Shown here: positions 51,711-64,000 of the stretch, in pieces | How the letters are laid out: each line of letters opens with the position of its first letter | How positions within the stretch are numbered: the first letter of the stretch is position 1 | The notes under the pieces: model-generated | Databases searched by the model: none | Told to the model about the DNA's origin: nothing | Seen by the model: only the letters and a program-made list of their open reading frames with translations | Made by a program: the position numbers and the translations under genes | Assembly (NCBI GenBank): GCA_963942565.1 | Contig: OZ012685.1 | Location: forward strand, 26,723,490-26,787,489 | Length of the DNA stretch: 64,000 nucleotides | Reading direction: 5' to 3' | Source: Maea johnstoni | Lineage: Eukaryota; Annelida; Polychaeta; Spionida; Magelonidae

Positions 51711-52188
51711 GCCAGAGAAAGAACAATGGAAACCTATCTTGGAAACAGAAATTCATAGGCTTACCTACAGAAGATGGGGAACAGTGGGCTTTGTAAAGAA
51801 AACATCCTACGTTAGGCTCGCTATATGGTAAAGTCAATAAAAATGTCCGACATATGCACCCACTAGGGCCTTCGTATGGTAAAGTGTTATAAAGTGTATA
51901 AAGTGTCATTTAACTAATTAAAGATAATTAGTCTATTGGTCACTTTGATATGGTACCTTCAGCCCACTCTGAGCTGATCCCCTTTGATTTGGTTGCTATG
52001 TTAAAGTACCGCCACTTCTAATGCTTATCCATGTAAATGAAGATATCACACGTTGTGATTGGCTTACAAAGGTTGGCCATTCCATCATGTCCACTGGCAA
52101 AACGTCCACCGTTCTCACTGGATCTACCGGCAGTCATTGTTGTTTTCATTGATATTTTACCAAATTGAGGTTTGTTCAGTATAATAAA

Positions 52189-52334
52189 ACAATTACGCCA
52201 TGCCAGTGTGGGTATCCTGATGGAATGTCTCCCCTCAGGAGGATGGTTTTCCCCGAGGGCGGAGCCCTCGGGAAAACCAGCCTCCCTCTGGGAGACATTC
52301 CATCAGGATACCCACACTGGCATGGCATATTTGT
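52189..52334. repeat. Long GC-rich palindrome in tandem copy 2
   Basis: Same palindrome as 50262-50407, shifted by 1927 bp, with one difference noticed in the left arm. Confidence 0.9.
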
Positions 52335-53980
52335 ATAATGGTGATCAAGGAACTTTCGGGATAGAAAATAGCCTCACAGTTCTCACGTAATATTATTTAA
52401 CCGAATCTATTAATGGAAACAAATGTGACAAGTATAAAGCAAAACACTTGACATGTAATTGGACACAATTCAGTTTATTTGGCACCAACATATGTAGAGT
52501 TAAAGTATATACAATGAAATCTACCCAGCCACTTATTCAATTAACAGACAAGTACAAGGATGCACCAAGGTGCAGTATTCAAATATCTTATGTACATTGG
52601 ATGTGTGCACTGTTCATTGCAGGACCTGCAGCAGTACAAGTTGGATCCATTTAAACACAAATAAGCATTGCTATGTATTTAGACCAGTCCTCTTGGAAAT
52701 GGGCTCTTTCACCAGGACCACAACCCTTTCATGACCTGATCAGATTTTTGTTCCTCTGGCAGAACCAGAAATTCTGAATTTTCAGGGTCAGAATATTTCT
52801 TTCATACCTTTCAGGACCAGAAGTATTTTTTCTTGATTTTAGGGGCCAGATCTTCTTTCTTAAAAAATGAAAGGATAGCCCCCCCCCCTCCTTATGTACA
52901 CAATCACAACCCACAGAGATGATAAATAAACAGGGTCTGACGCTAAAGCTTGCCCTATTGCCCGGGGCAAGTTTGACAGTAAACAACAAGGTTTCGGGCA
53001 AGTTCATGGCCTTATCTAAAAGCCCGAACAGGCAAGTCTATATTGCCACTTTAATACCCCATACAAAAGTTAGACCAAGATTATCGTCGTTGTTTCGGCA
53101 AAACAATGCCCTTCACAGTGAGATTGTCATTCTAAATTGTATGCCTCTAAAGAGTTTATTCTCATGAAAATGCTAAAGAGGCATCCAAAATAGGATGTCA
53201 CTGTCTTAATAATGAACAAAGTGCAAAATAACATTTTTGGGGGGCAAGTTGAATTTTTTTTCGGGCAAGCAAAACTTTGGGTCGCTCTGCCCGAATGGGC
53301 AAGTGTCTTTAAAAGTTAACATCAGTCACTGATAAATTCAAAGAATTAAAAGCTACACTCCTCATTGCATACTTGCATTATTAATTACATACTAGGTACC
53401 ATCCTACCAATTCTGTCCGGCCAATCAATTTAGCTATCTTTTTTGTCAGAGCACCAACATATCTAAAATCCAGCAAAATTTAAACCCAGGGGCTGAGGTA
53501 ACTTGTCAGTTAGCCTGAGACCTTGCTCCTACAGCATGCAACTTATATTGGGCTGACACTACGAGTAGTATTTTTTTGTGAGTTGGAGTTAGAAGAATAA
53601 ACATCTTAACCAAGATCCCAACAAACAACATCCTTGCCAGAGAAAGAACAATGGAAAACTATCTTGGAAACAGAAATTCATAGGCTTACCTACAGAAGAT
53701 GGGGAACAGTGGGCTTTGTAAAGAAAACATCCTACGTTAGGCTCGCTATATGGTAAAGTCAATAAAAATGTCCGACATATGCACCCACTAGGGCCTTCGT
53801 ATGGTAAAGTGTTATAAAGTGTATAAAGTGTCATTTAACTAATTAAAGATAATTAGTCTATTGGTCACTTTGATATGGTACCTTCAGCCCACTCTGAGCT
53901 GATCCCCTTTGATTTGGTTGCTATGTTAAAGTACCGCCACTTCTAATGCTTATCCATGTAAATGAAGATATCACACGTTG

Positions 53981-54640
53981 TCTTTATGGTCGAAAGGTCA
54001 AGAATTTGACCTGTACAAATTTGATATATGTTTTTATTAGCGTGGGTACGCTATGTGGCGTAAGCAGAGGACAGTTAACTTTTGGACTCCGATGCGAACA
54101 GACCTGTATTCTTCTCAGTGATTCATTAAACTACATATTATATGAAATTTCCTAGTTATTATAATTGCTGGGTAATCTAATACTAACAACATTATAACAC
54201 TGGTGGCAGCGAGAAGGGATTTACCATTATTTGCACAGGGGTAATCAAGATAAGAACTCACACACTCTCCTTGATGCGGAGAAGTAGTGAAATACTGAGG
54301 AATTACCCCTTGATGCGGGGCAGAAATATACAGGGACTACACCATCATACCACACCCTCTTTGTGCGAGGGATTAGCATCGATCACCCTTTGATGCGGGG
54401 TGATAACAACGTTAACTCACGAAGAAAGTGCTTGAAGGACAGGCTTGTTAAGAAACTTGTGGAAACTAGCCAGACACTGGCAGGACCAGATGGTAGTTAT
54501 CAAGTTTTTATTGCTTTCACGAGGGACACTGGAGTGTACCCTGCTATGTGGACATATCTGGATGAGACTCTAACGAGACTAGCCGAGACTTGGGACTATG
54601 TAGCCATCTTAACAAGATTAAAGGAAAACAATCAGTGAGC
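53981..54640 (+). mobile_element. Fossil LTR-retroelement 5' region (LTR end, primer-site-like sequence, leader)
   Basis: AT-rich LTR-like sequence ends near 54190 and is followed by TGGTGGCAGCGAGAAGGG, which resembles a tRNA primer-binding site. The leader contains a repeated CCTTGATGCGGGG word. A short frame at 54363-54638 has no match I recognise. The element is broken; family uncertain. Confidence 0.45.
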
Positions 54641-55289
54641 AGGACTTGGAAAAACTGGAGAGATCATTGTGAAAACAAGAACAATTGACAAGAACACAAC
54701 ACAACTGGAAAGAAAAACATTCAGAAAATCAAGGACTATTTGGACTAGTAATAATAATCAAATTCCTATTTTCATGGTGCAGGCAGGTCTCTTATTGGTT
54801 AGTTGTAGTTTAGAGAAGATGAAATATACACCCAAGAGGAGTATGTGAGATATAGCACTTTTTAGATTGACTCTAAGCTACACATAGCAGTCTCTGTGTC
54901 TAGGAATGTTTGGGAGATTTAAGTTGTATACAAGGATCCCCAGACTTAGTGTGTTTATTCACTACACACTTACAACACCCTCGTTGTAACAGGTTTAAGA
55001 GATTCAAACACTTTGCTAGGCTGAAGGCTCTCACCCCAGAGAGGCAAGTAGACTTGCTGCCTATCATATTAAATATGATAGTACTGGGTGACCTATCACC
55101 TTTTGTTATCAGTCACATATCGCCCTTTGTTATCTATCTGTTCTGGGTGACCTATCTATATGATGTAAATGCTTTATCATTGAAGGCTATGAGTCAGTCT
55201 CAAATAAACCGTTCAATATCACACACGTCTCAATCCGTCTTCCATTGAATCACCCGACTAGTGGCCCATAAGCCACATTTTGCTGCCAG

Positions 55290-56190
55290 TGACTAGGGTT
55301 AAACGTGGAAACAGATTTAGCAGCAGACTCAACAAAAAATAGGAGAATCAGATCAGCCTACAAGGGACAAGTAATGAAACTTCTTGCATCTGTTCTAGAG
55401 AGGAAAGATGAAATACAAGAAAGAGACTTGGATAACTTGGAGCACCTCATAACGGAACTGGTCAAAGCTGACATTAATTGAGGACTTGGGACTCCAAAAT
55501 AGTGGAACAAACAAAAGAAATAGGGATCGAACAAGTGATGGCGGATGCAGACGACTACCAAGCCACTATCAAACAAAACCTACAAATGCTACAGAAGCTC
55601 CATGGAAGAGAACTAAAGAAATTCACGGAACCAGTGAGTACACAACCTCAAATGAATCCTACTGCAGCTGTGTTCGCAACAAGGAAACAGCAACACTATA
55701 AATTACCACAGTTGGCACTGTCCACACTTGAAGGAGAGATTCCAAAATAGCAGAGCTATGATGATTTTAACTCTGCAATTTATGCAAACAACTCTCTCGA
55801 AAATGTTTCAATACTTAAACGAGCCAGCTGATGAATGAGGCGTATCAAACTATAGAGGGCCTACCACTGACTGATTCAAAATATGATAACGCGATTGTCC
55901 TCCTACAGGAAAGATATAGCCAGCCTCATAAATTCATTGGTGCATACATGAGAGCACTATGGGAATTATCAAAACCCAATGAAACTATAATTGGCCTTCG
56001 ATCATTCCTGGACACTCTGGAATCATACATCAGAGAATTACAGTCTCTTGGAAAAGATGATACCACATATGGAGAACTACTGGTTCCAATGGTATTGGAC
56101 AATTGCCTGCATCAACAAGAAAACAAATAGCAAGGGAACACGGAAACAATGAATGGTCACTTTCACTACCAAGTTTACCTAGTTTCCGAG
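55290..56190 (+). pseudogene. Bel/Pao gag-like remnant (DUF1759 type)
   Basis: The frame at 55831-56130 carries LPLTDSKYDNAIVLLQERY and a following block on sequential helices (YMRALWELSKP, LDTLESYIRELQSLGKD). This is the signature of the DUF1759 region of Bel/Pao elements. It is only a fragment of the family's coding region; the rest of the polyprotein is absent or unrecognisable here. A broken fossil. Confidence 0.75.
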
Positions 56191-56639
56191 GGGGGAAAAA
56201 GAAAACAGGTGAATTTAGGGAGGTAATTGACTACTGTAATTTAAATGCTGTCACAAAGCAGATATCATTCCCAAGAAAACCCAATTTTGCTGAGAGTAAA
56301 TCTAAGAAAGAATCAGAGAAAATTTAGTGTAAGCCAGCAGAGGTAAGTGGTGGTATTGAACATAATAATAGTGTATTCAAAGTCACTAATGTGAGTAGTT
56401 AACTTAGTGTGCAGGGAAAGCATGCTCTCGTACAAATAGTGAAGGTTGTAGTTCAGGGTACAATGGGTATCATATGCCACTGTTTGTTCCCGCACCCCGT
56501 CAAAGATGCAAAACTGTAACATGTATCATAGTGAATATGATTGAATTTTTTATTATTACATATATTAGAATAGTTTTAAGTAATATGTTTGCATTTATAG
56601 CCTAAGCAATAGGTGCTAGGTAAAGGAAGTAGCCAGGAA

Positions 56640-57190
56640 AGGTACAAATGCAGCTCAGCTGTCAATAACAACTATAATAAAGCTGACCAATACTACAACC
56701 TGTAGTCTGCCTTATTTCACTGCAACAATTTGGTGGAGAATCCCTAAGATCTCACCTCCACATGCCAGGTCCTCCCAACTCAGGACCAGCTCTTCATGCC
56801 CGTGCAAGGGCATCTCAGCAGTCGTCAGAGATGTCTGATACCCTGAAACCACCACATCTCCAGGGGAAGGCTTTTGAGGATGCTGCAACTTGGTTGGACC
56901 AACTTGAATGCTACCTGATCTTCAAAAAGGTAGATGAAGCACAGAAGGCTCCAGAGTTCTCACTGCTCTTAGATGGGTCTGTCAGAACATGGTATGAATC
57001 ATTATCGACAGCTACCAAGAGAGACTATGGTGCACTTGTGGATGCTTTTGTTTGTGAAGAAAAACACACATTTGCCCCAGATGCCTTCAAATCTGGAACT
57101 CTGGTACAAAAGCACAAGGACAATAAAATGTTAGTTGCTCATCGTAAAAGAGGAAAAGACATCATTAGCGTAGTGCAGAAAGACTGAATA
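56640..57190 (+). pseudogene. Gypsy-type gag remnant with primer-site-like leader
   Basis: Sequence TTTGGTGGAGAATCCC just before 56760 looks like the primer-binding region after an LTR. The frame at 56762-57187 shows gag features: FEDAATWLDQLECYLIFKK and a downstream TWYESL block, as in Ty3/Gypsy capsids. Only the front part of gag remains; no pol follows in order. A broken fossil. Confidence 0.65.
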
Positions 57191-57439
57191 AATAAGCAGT
57201 GGTAACACCAGCTGAAGGAAAACGTTTGATCAGCACATACCTAGCAACAAATGTAGATATTATCATAAATTAGAAATTAAAAGATGTAACAGTTGACAGT
57301 AACAATGAACTCTATCTGGAGGGATGTTCATGTTGCATTGATGTGTGCTAAAGTGACAGGTATGCAGATTCCATTAGATGTGAATTGTTGTATTGGAAAA
57401 ACCACCCAAAATGTATCTCACACTTGTTAATTGAATCAG

Positions 57440-57960
57440 AGGCATCTTATCTCTTACCCCAAAATTTATGACTAATCGCTGGGCTCTACCGCAGCACCCT
57501 TCCAGACCAGGCCTTCTTGTATTACACAGACCCTGCTAATTAGAACCCCCTTCATTAACGCCATCATTAAAACTGTCCAAACCTAAACATACCACATTTT
57601 GGTCAACTCGTAAACCTTCTTTAGATCCACAGTTTTAAAGCACACAGGTGCATTTTGGTAGCAATTCCCACGCATAGAGATATTGATACAAACCCCTCTC
57701 ATTTGCATAAGTTGATAATAATTTCAGTCTAAGAACCACCCTTAAATTCCACATCATCCAATTAGACCAAAATCCCTTACTTGTCAAAAGTTAGATTAAC
57801 CAATCACAGAACCCCTGGGGTGGGAGTGCAAGCAGGTATATATGTCCATGTATGCATGGAAAAGTCAGTCTGGTTTTAGTCTAGAGTTAGAGAGATAATT
57901 AAACAACTTTACATTAAGATCTCGGTCTCCTGTGTTTCATTCACACACACACACACCAGA
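57440..57960 (+). mobile_element. Solo LTR-like segment, fossil
   Basis: AT-rich sequence with AACCAATCACAGAACCCC, a GTATATATGTCC TATA-like motif and AGATAATTAAACAACTTTAC before AAGATCTCGG. This is the layout of an LTR promoter followed by a poly(A) region. A (CA)n run closes it. No coding content. Confidence 0.4.
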
Positions 57961-59742
57961 ACTCTCACTATAACAGAATTCTCAGGGTCTGAGGCCCTAA
58001 AGTCAGTCATAAAACTAGACAAAATCCAACAGAAAGGAGAAACTGAGATGTCCCAGGTAGACTGGATACTAAACTGTGTTCCGGATCTTAGAGAATGAGA
58101 AGCAGTGGCAGGCATCGTGACTTCTGATGATAATGATGCTGTAGTTTTACACCTTTTCACTGTATCAAGGAAATGGCCATAAAGAGGAAATGGATTATTC
58201 ATCAATCCAGTATACATAATCCTCCAAAGCCAGAAAAGAAAGTAGACTTTTATAACATCACAGGCATTTTAGAAGTGCTTGAGGACACATATGGATGGGC
58301 TCATTGATGTGAAGTTGGCTAAATTGCACGCTGTGTCACATCAGAAAATAGTCAAGGCAGCAATTGGAAATGATTATCTTAGAAATAACCTGGAAATATC
58401 CCACTAGGCTCGCTATATGGTTAAGTCATTGAGGCAATAAAAATGTCCCTCACATTCACCCACTATGGTGTTATTATGGTAAAGTAATTTTCTCAAAGCA
58501 AGTATATATTATAAATATGTCATTAAAGTTGCTCAAGCCTTATCGGCACATCTGATTAACAAGTATTAACATTAGTCAATCACTAATCCAGTTTAGAAGT
58601 ATAAAGGGTGAAGAGGTCGATAAAGGAACTCCAACATTAAATCTGGAAAATCAGTTATCAAATTCTTTCTTTATGGTGCAGGTAGGTCTCTTATTGGTTA
58701 ATAGTAGTTTAGAATAGATGAAATATATACTCAAGAGGAGTACGTGAGATGGGCACTTTTAGGTTGACATAAAAGTTACATAGATGCACTAGCAGTCCCT
58801 GAGGCTAGGAGGTTTGGATAATAAAAGTTGTAAACAAAGATCTCTGGACTTTAATCAATACACTCACTTGCAACATCGAGTACACCCCCGTGGCAACAGT
58901 ACACTGCAAAACATAAGGGGGCTCTCACCTCATTCGATGAAACTGGGTAATCTAGTATCAAAATTTATCAGATTTCCACTACCTGTCTACGAAACCCATA
59001 GTTGTTGTTGCCACTTGTAAGTGCACTAAAAAGGCTTGATGACCTAGTTGAACTCCATGTGTACAACTGGTGTCACACATGCACCCTTGATAGACTAATC
59101 ATCAATGTTTGAGAAAAGAGAATGTGGAAAGACTGAATATGACTTTGGCCCTGATGTATATATATCATCTGTTGAAGCATTCATTACAAACACTGTAGCC
59201 AAGTTGAAAGATCTGAAGCCAAAAAGCCAGAGATGGAATCACAGGGATACTCCTCAAAAGGGGAGGAGGAAAAAATTTCCCCTTAAATCAACTTAATAAA
59301 GGAAACATGATACTATGTCTAGAAAAAGAACAGAATCAATAGTTCGGTACACTGCTAGTCAGTGGATTTTGCAGGATGCTCTGGTTTCCTGAAGACAGCT
59401 GAAACTAATAATAAAATAATAATAATAATAACGGTAAAAAACAAAACAAAAAAGTTGGTGGGAAATGGTTATGTACAATATGTAATGGGAGAATGATGTG
59501 GGATGTTAATGGATACCTCCTAGCTTCTCATATGCTACTACTTTATCTCTAAATAGGGCTGGTGCACATAACACTTGGTTGGTGGTGATACAATCCCCCA
59601 CACTAGTCATAAATAACATGTGTCACATGTTAAAATGGAAAGAATACTATACATAAAATTTGTTTTATGCAGGCTGCTGAAACCCAAGGCAACAGCAACA
59701 AAAAACAAGCAGATGACCTGGGAGAAGTCAGCCCTCACACCG

Positions 59743-61173
59743 CTAAGTCAGGGGAGGATCCTACCCTGCAGCGTTTAATGCTTCTCAAGGCAGAGCTAGC
59801 AGAGATGAGAGAATTACAGGGCTAAGGGACAGAGCACTATGCCCTGGCAAAGGTGAATGTATTGGTCCTTAGGGCATCGTCAAGCAAATCAGTGCCGATA
59901 GCAATAATGGAAACACTTGCTGACACTGCTCAGCGTGCAAATGATAAACAGGCTGAACATTTTAAGGTGAGCCTTAAATGTTAGGAAAATGAAAAAGACA
60001 ACAAGGTCCATAGCCTAGTTACAAAATTGATACGGAGTGACGAGACCAAGAAAGTGAACTCCTCTTCAGATGCCTGGAAAAAGGCAATAACAATATTATA
60101 TAACAGTAGTGATGTGTAGTTTCATTATTTACTAAGTGATTTTTGGTCAAGCTTATGCAGTAACTGGTAGATGTAACTACCTGTCTGGTCCTAAAGTTTG
60201 TATTGTGGACAATACCCTCTTAATTGAAAGGGGTAGTGTTAGGGTCCAGGAATTATTGTTATAATTAGTAGCTTTAATATCATTGTATATCTACTTGCTA
60301 AGGCAGGTGTAGCTGCCACTGAGTAGGAATTTCATGAGGTTTGTCTTGTAGGATCAGATGACCTGCTGTAAGGTCATTAAGTATGATGAGTTAAGCGCAC
60401 CCACTAGTATCCCAGCACTAAGTAATGAGGCTGTCCTCACTTCACATCTAATTGGCTTAAGTCATTGGTATAAGATGACGCAGAGCTTGGGAACCCTTTG
60501 AGATATTTAACCTCACTTTAACCCCACGCTAATAAAATAAGGTTTTGGAATTTTAGAGGAAAATTCGGCGCCAAATCTTGCATGGCAACAAGAGATAAAA
60601 AGATGCAAATTAAGTTATCTTGAGGGATTTTTACCCCAAACTACCGCTCATTTATTCATTCTGGTACTAAGGTGAAGGAGCCTGGGCAGCCGATAGGGAG
60701 GTCTGGTATCTGTCGATACTAGAGACACCATAGAGGTTAGTTTCTGTTACGTACTTAATAACAGTCATTTGTAGAGTTATATGTATATTAATTTGTAATG
60801 CATTTAATGTACTTGATAAAGGTTTATATTGATTAAGTTAGATATTAAGGCTAAGTCAGGGGAGGATCCTACCCTGCAGCGTTAAATGCTTCTGAAGGCA
60901 GAGCTAGCAGAGATGAGAGAATCACAGGGCTAAGGGACAGAGCACTTTGCCCTGGCAAAGGTGAATGTACTGGTCCTAATTAGGACATCGTCAAGCAAAT
61001 CAGTGCCGATAGCAATAATGGAAACACTTGCAGACACTGCTCAGCGTGCAAATGGTAAACAGGCTGAACATTTTAAGATGAGCCTTAAAGGATGTTAGGA
61101 AAATGAATAAGACAAAAAGCTCCATAGCCTAGTTACAAAATTGATACGGAGTGACGAGACCAAGAAAGTGAAC
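59743..61173 (+). repeat. Two direct copies of a 325-bp coding-like segment around an LTR-like sequence
   Basis: 59743-60060 and 60850-61173 share long blocks (CTAAGTCAGGGGAGGATCCT, AAATCAGTGCCGATAGCAAT, ATTGATACGGAGTGACGAGA). In between, a segment from TGTTAGGGTCCAGGAATT (about 60235) to AATTCGGCGCCAAATC (about 60580) looks like a solo LTR. The repeated part reads like charged helical protein (LKAELAEMRE) with broken frames, so it is probably a degraded repeat-borne exon. Confidence 0.55.
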
Positions 61174-61666
61174 TCAGTATTGGTTTATACTGCTACTTAA
61201 TAAAAGAAGTGGTCAGTCTAGTAGTACAATTGTAATAATGTTAAGACAGTTCTTGAATTCATAATGGGTTCAACATGTCATATCTGTAATCTCTAATCCA
61301 ATTTGTATTGCATGTGTTTAACCCTTGAACATGTATATGACTTGATATTGGTTTTGATTTTAGTTTTCATGGACACCAGGAACAAGGATGTATGTTGACA
61401 ACAAATAAAAACCATAGTAAAGAAGTCGCCTGTTTTTTGTCCTGTAGAGACACTGGATCATATGACCGACCCTAATTAATTGGTTTGGCCACCCAGCCCC
61501 CTCCTATCACCACAGCAGGGATTCTTGGATTATTGCTCATTTAGTCAGTACTGTCCAATACCTACTTAAAGACATGATGCTGGAACAGCCAGTGGAATGT
61601 TAGTGTTGTAATAGTTAACACAGGCAGCATCGTAAGGCGATAGCCTCAGCAGTCCAGCATAGCTCC

Positions 61667-61682
61667 ACCCCCCCCCCCCCCC
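61667..61682. repeat. Poly(C) run
   Basis: About 16 consecutive C residues. Confidence 0.9.
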
Positions 61683-61749
61683 ACCTTAGCCAGGAAAATT
61701 TGGACAGGACTGATACAAGATAGCACAAAGAAAGTTGTCCAGGACCCCA

Positions 61750-61847
61750 CTTTAAGTGGACAGGAATATTCTAATTAGACAGAAAAAATGCTATCCAGTG
61801 GACAGGAATATTCTAATTAGACAGGAAAAATGCTATCCCAGTTAGTA
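61750..61847 (+). repeat. Two-copy 47-bp tandem repeat, LTR-promoter-like context
   Basis: GTGGACAGGAATATTCTAAT then TAGACAGRAAAAATGCTATCC occurs twice, directly upstream of a TATATAAGG box. This resembles the enhancer repeats of an LTR U3 region. Confidence 0.6.
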
Positions 61848-62100
61848 TATAAGGAGCAAGGTTAGGGTTTGGAGTCATTTAGAATTGGAAGCTAGTGCTT
61901 AACCACCTAGCTTTTACCAGAGCTCTTGAGTCCTATGTATGTAAAGACGGAGAAAGAGAAAAGATGGGATGGCTAAACACCAGAATGGATGGCTCAGATG
62001 ATGGGAATGATGATTGGGCAATTTTATCCTAGGATTGGGATGCAGGGCAAAGATCGAGGAAGGGGGAATGGTGCATACTCACGACAGCTGATATATCAGT

Positions 62101-62123
62101 CCCCCCCCCCCCCCCCCCCCCCC
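62101..62123. repeat. Long poly(C) run
   Basis: Some 22-23 consecutive C residues, able to form G-quadruplex or i-motif structures; its length may also be an assembly estimate. Confidence 0.9.
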
Positions 62124-62529
62124 AGGCACCGAGGATTGTGATATACCTGCCAATGCCCAGATCATATATCAAGAAACTGTCCCAAGAACAAGGCTAAGCC
62201 ATCGCAATAGTAGATAACTTAGGCTCAAATGCCATACATTCATAAATCATATGAGCATTTGTTAAAAAAAGATATATGCATGAACACTTCTATTGCTCAG
62301 TGTAATGCGTAGTATAGCGTGTAATGATAGCAGAATTATAATGTTGATAATAAAGTAACCCACTTAAAAAGCACCAAGGCTTACTATTTTAGGTACTAGT
62401 ATTGCATATTGTTAACCTCATTTGTAGCAAGGTGTCTTTTTCCTGCATTCCGGCCACACTGATTCCTCAGTGGGCTTGCCCATGTGAGAGGCAGGGTAGA
62501 AACTTAACTCACTTGGTAGAAAACTTGGT

Positions 62530-62883
62530 TTGGTGTGCTTATGTCAGGCTGCTAATGAAAACAAAGAAATAGACACAGATGACTTTCTGGAGGATGGAGA
62601 AGAGGTTATTGGAGAGAAACTTCAAACTGAACATGGACTCTTACCCAACCCAGGCTTGCTGTCAGGTTCCCCCAACCAAAGTATACTACTATGTATAGAG
62701 ATAATGGTCATATACAACTATCTGATTATCTTTGCTGACTATGACCATGCAGGATTGCGTGATTTCAGGAAAACAAAAGGCTACACAATGCATAAGGATG
62801 GATTTGTTCTATCGATCGAAGCTGATAATTTCCCAGGATCTGAAGATTTTCTTACAAGTAAGAGCAATGAAAGAAGCACCTAA
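62530..62883 (+). other. Open frame of unknown origin in repeat region
   Basis: 117 codons, starting at an acceptor-like ATGTCAG/GCTGCT; a similar junction ATGCAG/GCTGCTGAA stands at 59671. The acidic start (DTDDFLEDGEEV) and a block YDHAGLRDFRKTKGYTMHKD are not known to me. Neighbouring repeats suggest a transposable-element-borne exon more than a host gene. Confidence 0.25.
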
Positions 62884-63503
62884 CAGATACAAGTGCATAT
62901 TAGCAACAGTGGTCACTGCTGGCTAAAGTCTGCTCTGGAGGGCCTGTTTGTCACACCAGGCCGTACCTAGGTCACCACATGTGCCTTATCGGGATCTCTC
63001 CTATAAGAAGACAGATTAAGAGATGGATGCCTAGAACTGCTGGGTATCGTTGAGGAGGTACAACCACCCTGGTTAAGGGTTCCACAAAAGACTGACTGTC
63101 ATGATGAATGAATTCTCCTACAATAGAGTTGAACAGACTGCTGTTGTATTGGAAATGGCCCTTCATTCATTCTATGTGATAGTTAGACTTATTGTAAACA
63201 GATATCAACATGTAAGAAAATTCATTAAAATTTAGTCCACACATTTGTATAATAACTGAAGGCGATCTCCTCGTCCAGATCACACTCACTTCTCATTTGT
63301 CGACTAATGTAACATCCCTTGTCTTGATAACCACCTGCACTGGAAATCCTAGTCGTACCCCCTAATATAATTGTCAAACTTCTAAACATCCTGTATGATC
63401 ATTGAATTAACAACTTCCTAAGAAAACATTCCATTTAAGATATATCAACTGCCTATAGCATACAGGTGGACTTAAGTAAACTTGCACCACCCACTGAGAT
63501 GAT

Positions 63504-64000
63504 GAGTAAATTTTAAGAATTTAAAGCTACACTCCTCATTTGCATACTGGTATTATAATTTACATATTAGGTACAGTCCTTCTAATAATATCCAGCTAAT
63601 TGATATAATCATTTTGCTTGTCAGAACACTACCATATTCAGGTTCCACCAATCCTGGGACCCAGGGGTTGGGAACAAGCTAGGATATATTTTGAACCCAT
63701 GTAAGAAACTAGAGTTAGCCTGAGACCTTGCTCATGTAGACGCTTTTGTAAGTTGGAGTTGGAATAATAAAACATCTAATCCAAGATCCCATCTTACTTG
63801 TCGTATCTACACCACTGGAGCCCCTACAACTCTACTCAAGGAAATATAGGAGAATGGCATAATCAAGCCATCTGTGGCAAAGTCCAGTGGTTATGGTTTA
63901 GAAGAAATAAGGCCTAAAAAGAAAGTTGTTTGTTACCTGTAACCCTACCCTAACAAGTTTTTATTCAAAAAAAATCCCTACCCTAAATTTTTCTGTCCTC
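63504..64000 (+). mobile_element. Fossil Gypsy-type LTR followed by pol debris
   Basis: An LTR-like segment about 63504-63800, homologous to 51410-51710, carries AATAAA in its last third. It is followed near 63836-63895 by a shred that reads like the start of a Gypsy reverse transcriptase (NGIIKPSVAKSSG). A broken remnant that runs off the window. Confidence 0.5.

Larger units (their letters stand above)
50129..53980 (+). repeat. Recent 1.93-kb tandem duplication
   Basis: Copy 1 is 50129-52055 (1927 bp) and copy 2 is 52056-53980 (1925 bp), directly head to tail. I count about nine single-base differences plus a 2-base length change in a C run, so identity is about 99.5%. Each copy contains a GC-rich palindrome, a GGGCAAG-type repeat and an LTR-like segment. 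No gene is visible. Copy 2 runs into the LTR-element region on the right. Confidence 0.95.
54762..58900 (+). mobile_element. Fossil LTR-retroelement mosaic bounded by two related LTR-like repeats
   Basis: LTR-like segments at about 54762-54985 and 58661-58890 share CTCTTATTGGTTA, AAGAGGAGTA and TTGACT/TTGACA blocks in the same orientation, but differ clearly. The interior is a patchwork: Bel/Pao gag-like sequence, Gypsy gag-like sequence, a Gypsy reverse-transcriptase shred near 56200-56290 and another LTR. It looks like repeated insertion and loss. Broken in many places; old. Confidence 0.5.

Noticed and set aside
50994-53167. Identical 82-codon frames in both tandem copies
   Set aside because: They lie in the GGGCAAG repeat, and their identity only reflects the duplication.

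Overview
The window looks like a gene-bearing stretch of a marine invertebrate nuclear genome. Introns are AT-rich, splice sites are canonical GT/AG, microsatellites of TA, TAA and ACT/TAG type are common, small inverted-repeat DNA transposons are abundant, and there is a block of decayed LTR retrotransposons. The host genes resemble vertebrate orthologues closely, which fits a deuterostome or a slowly evolving spiralian. I cannot fix the phylum from this sequence alone.

Host genes, left to right: the last two coding exons of renalase (RNLS, +, 504-1649); a complete four-exon MZB1/pERp1-like ER protein ending in KDEL (-, 5332-9370); a complete nine-exon GET4 (-, 13914-23921); a four-exon coiled-coil gene I do not recognise (-, 27539-30310); and a two-exon secreted protein with von Willebrand factor C domains, similar to VWC2/VWC2L (brorin family) (+, 39331-43138). 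GET4 (delivery of tail-anchored proteins to the ER) and MZB1 (ER-lumen folding factor) both belong to the secretory pathway, but I see no evidence that they are co-regulated. A possible small six-cysteine secreted peptide lies inside a GET4 intron (16402-16656).

Mobile DNA, 1-50 kb: a whole-looking Merlin (IS1016/ISXO2-type) DNA transposon with an open transposase frame sits in an ACT microsatellite (33437-35541). At least eight copies of one roughly 200-bp TTAA-flanked, piggyBac-like MITE occur between 13 and 47 kb, with two copies of a second such family. Several foldback or palindromic elements are present (8006-8451, 21385-22035, 36534-36732 and others).

From about 50 to 64 kb I see no host gene. 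A recent 1.93-kb tandem duplication (50129-53980) carries a GC-rich palindrome in each copy. It is followed by a patchwork of broken Bel/Pao and Gypsy LTR-element pieces and solo LTR-like segments.
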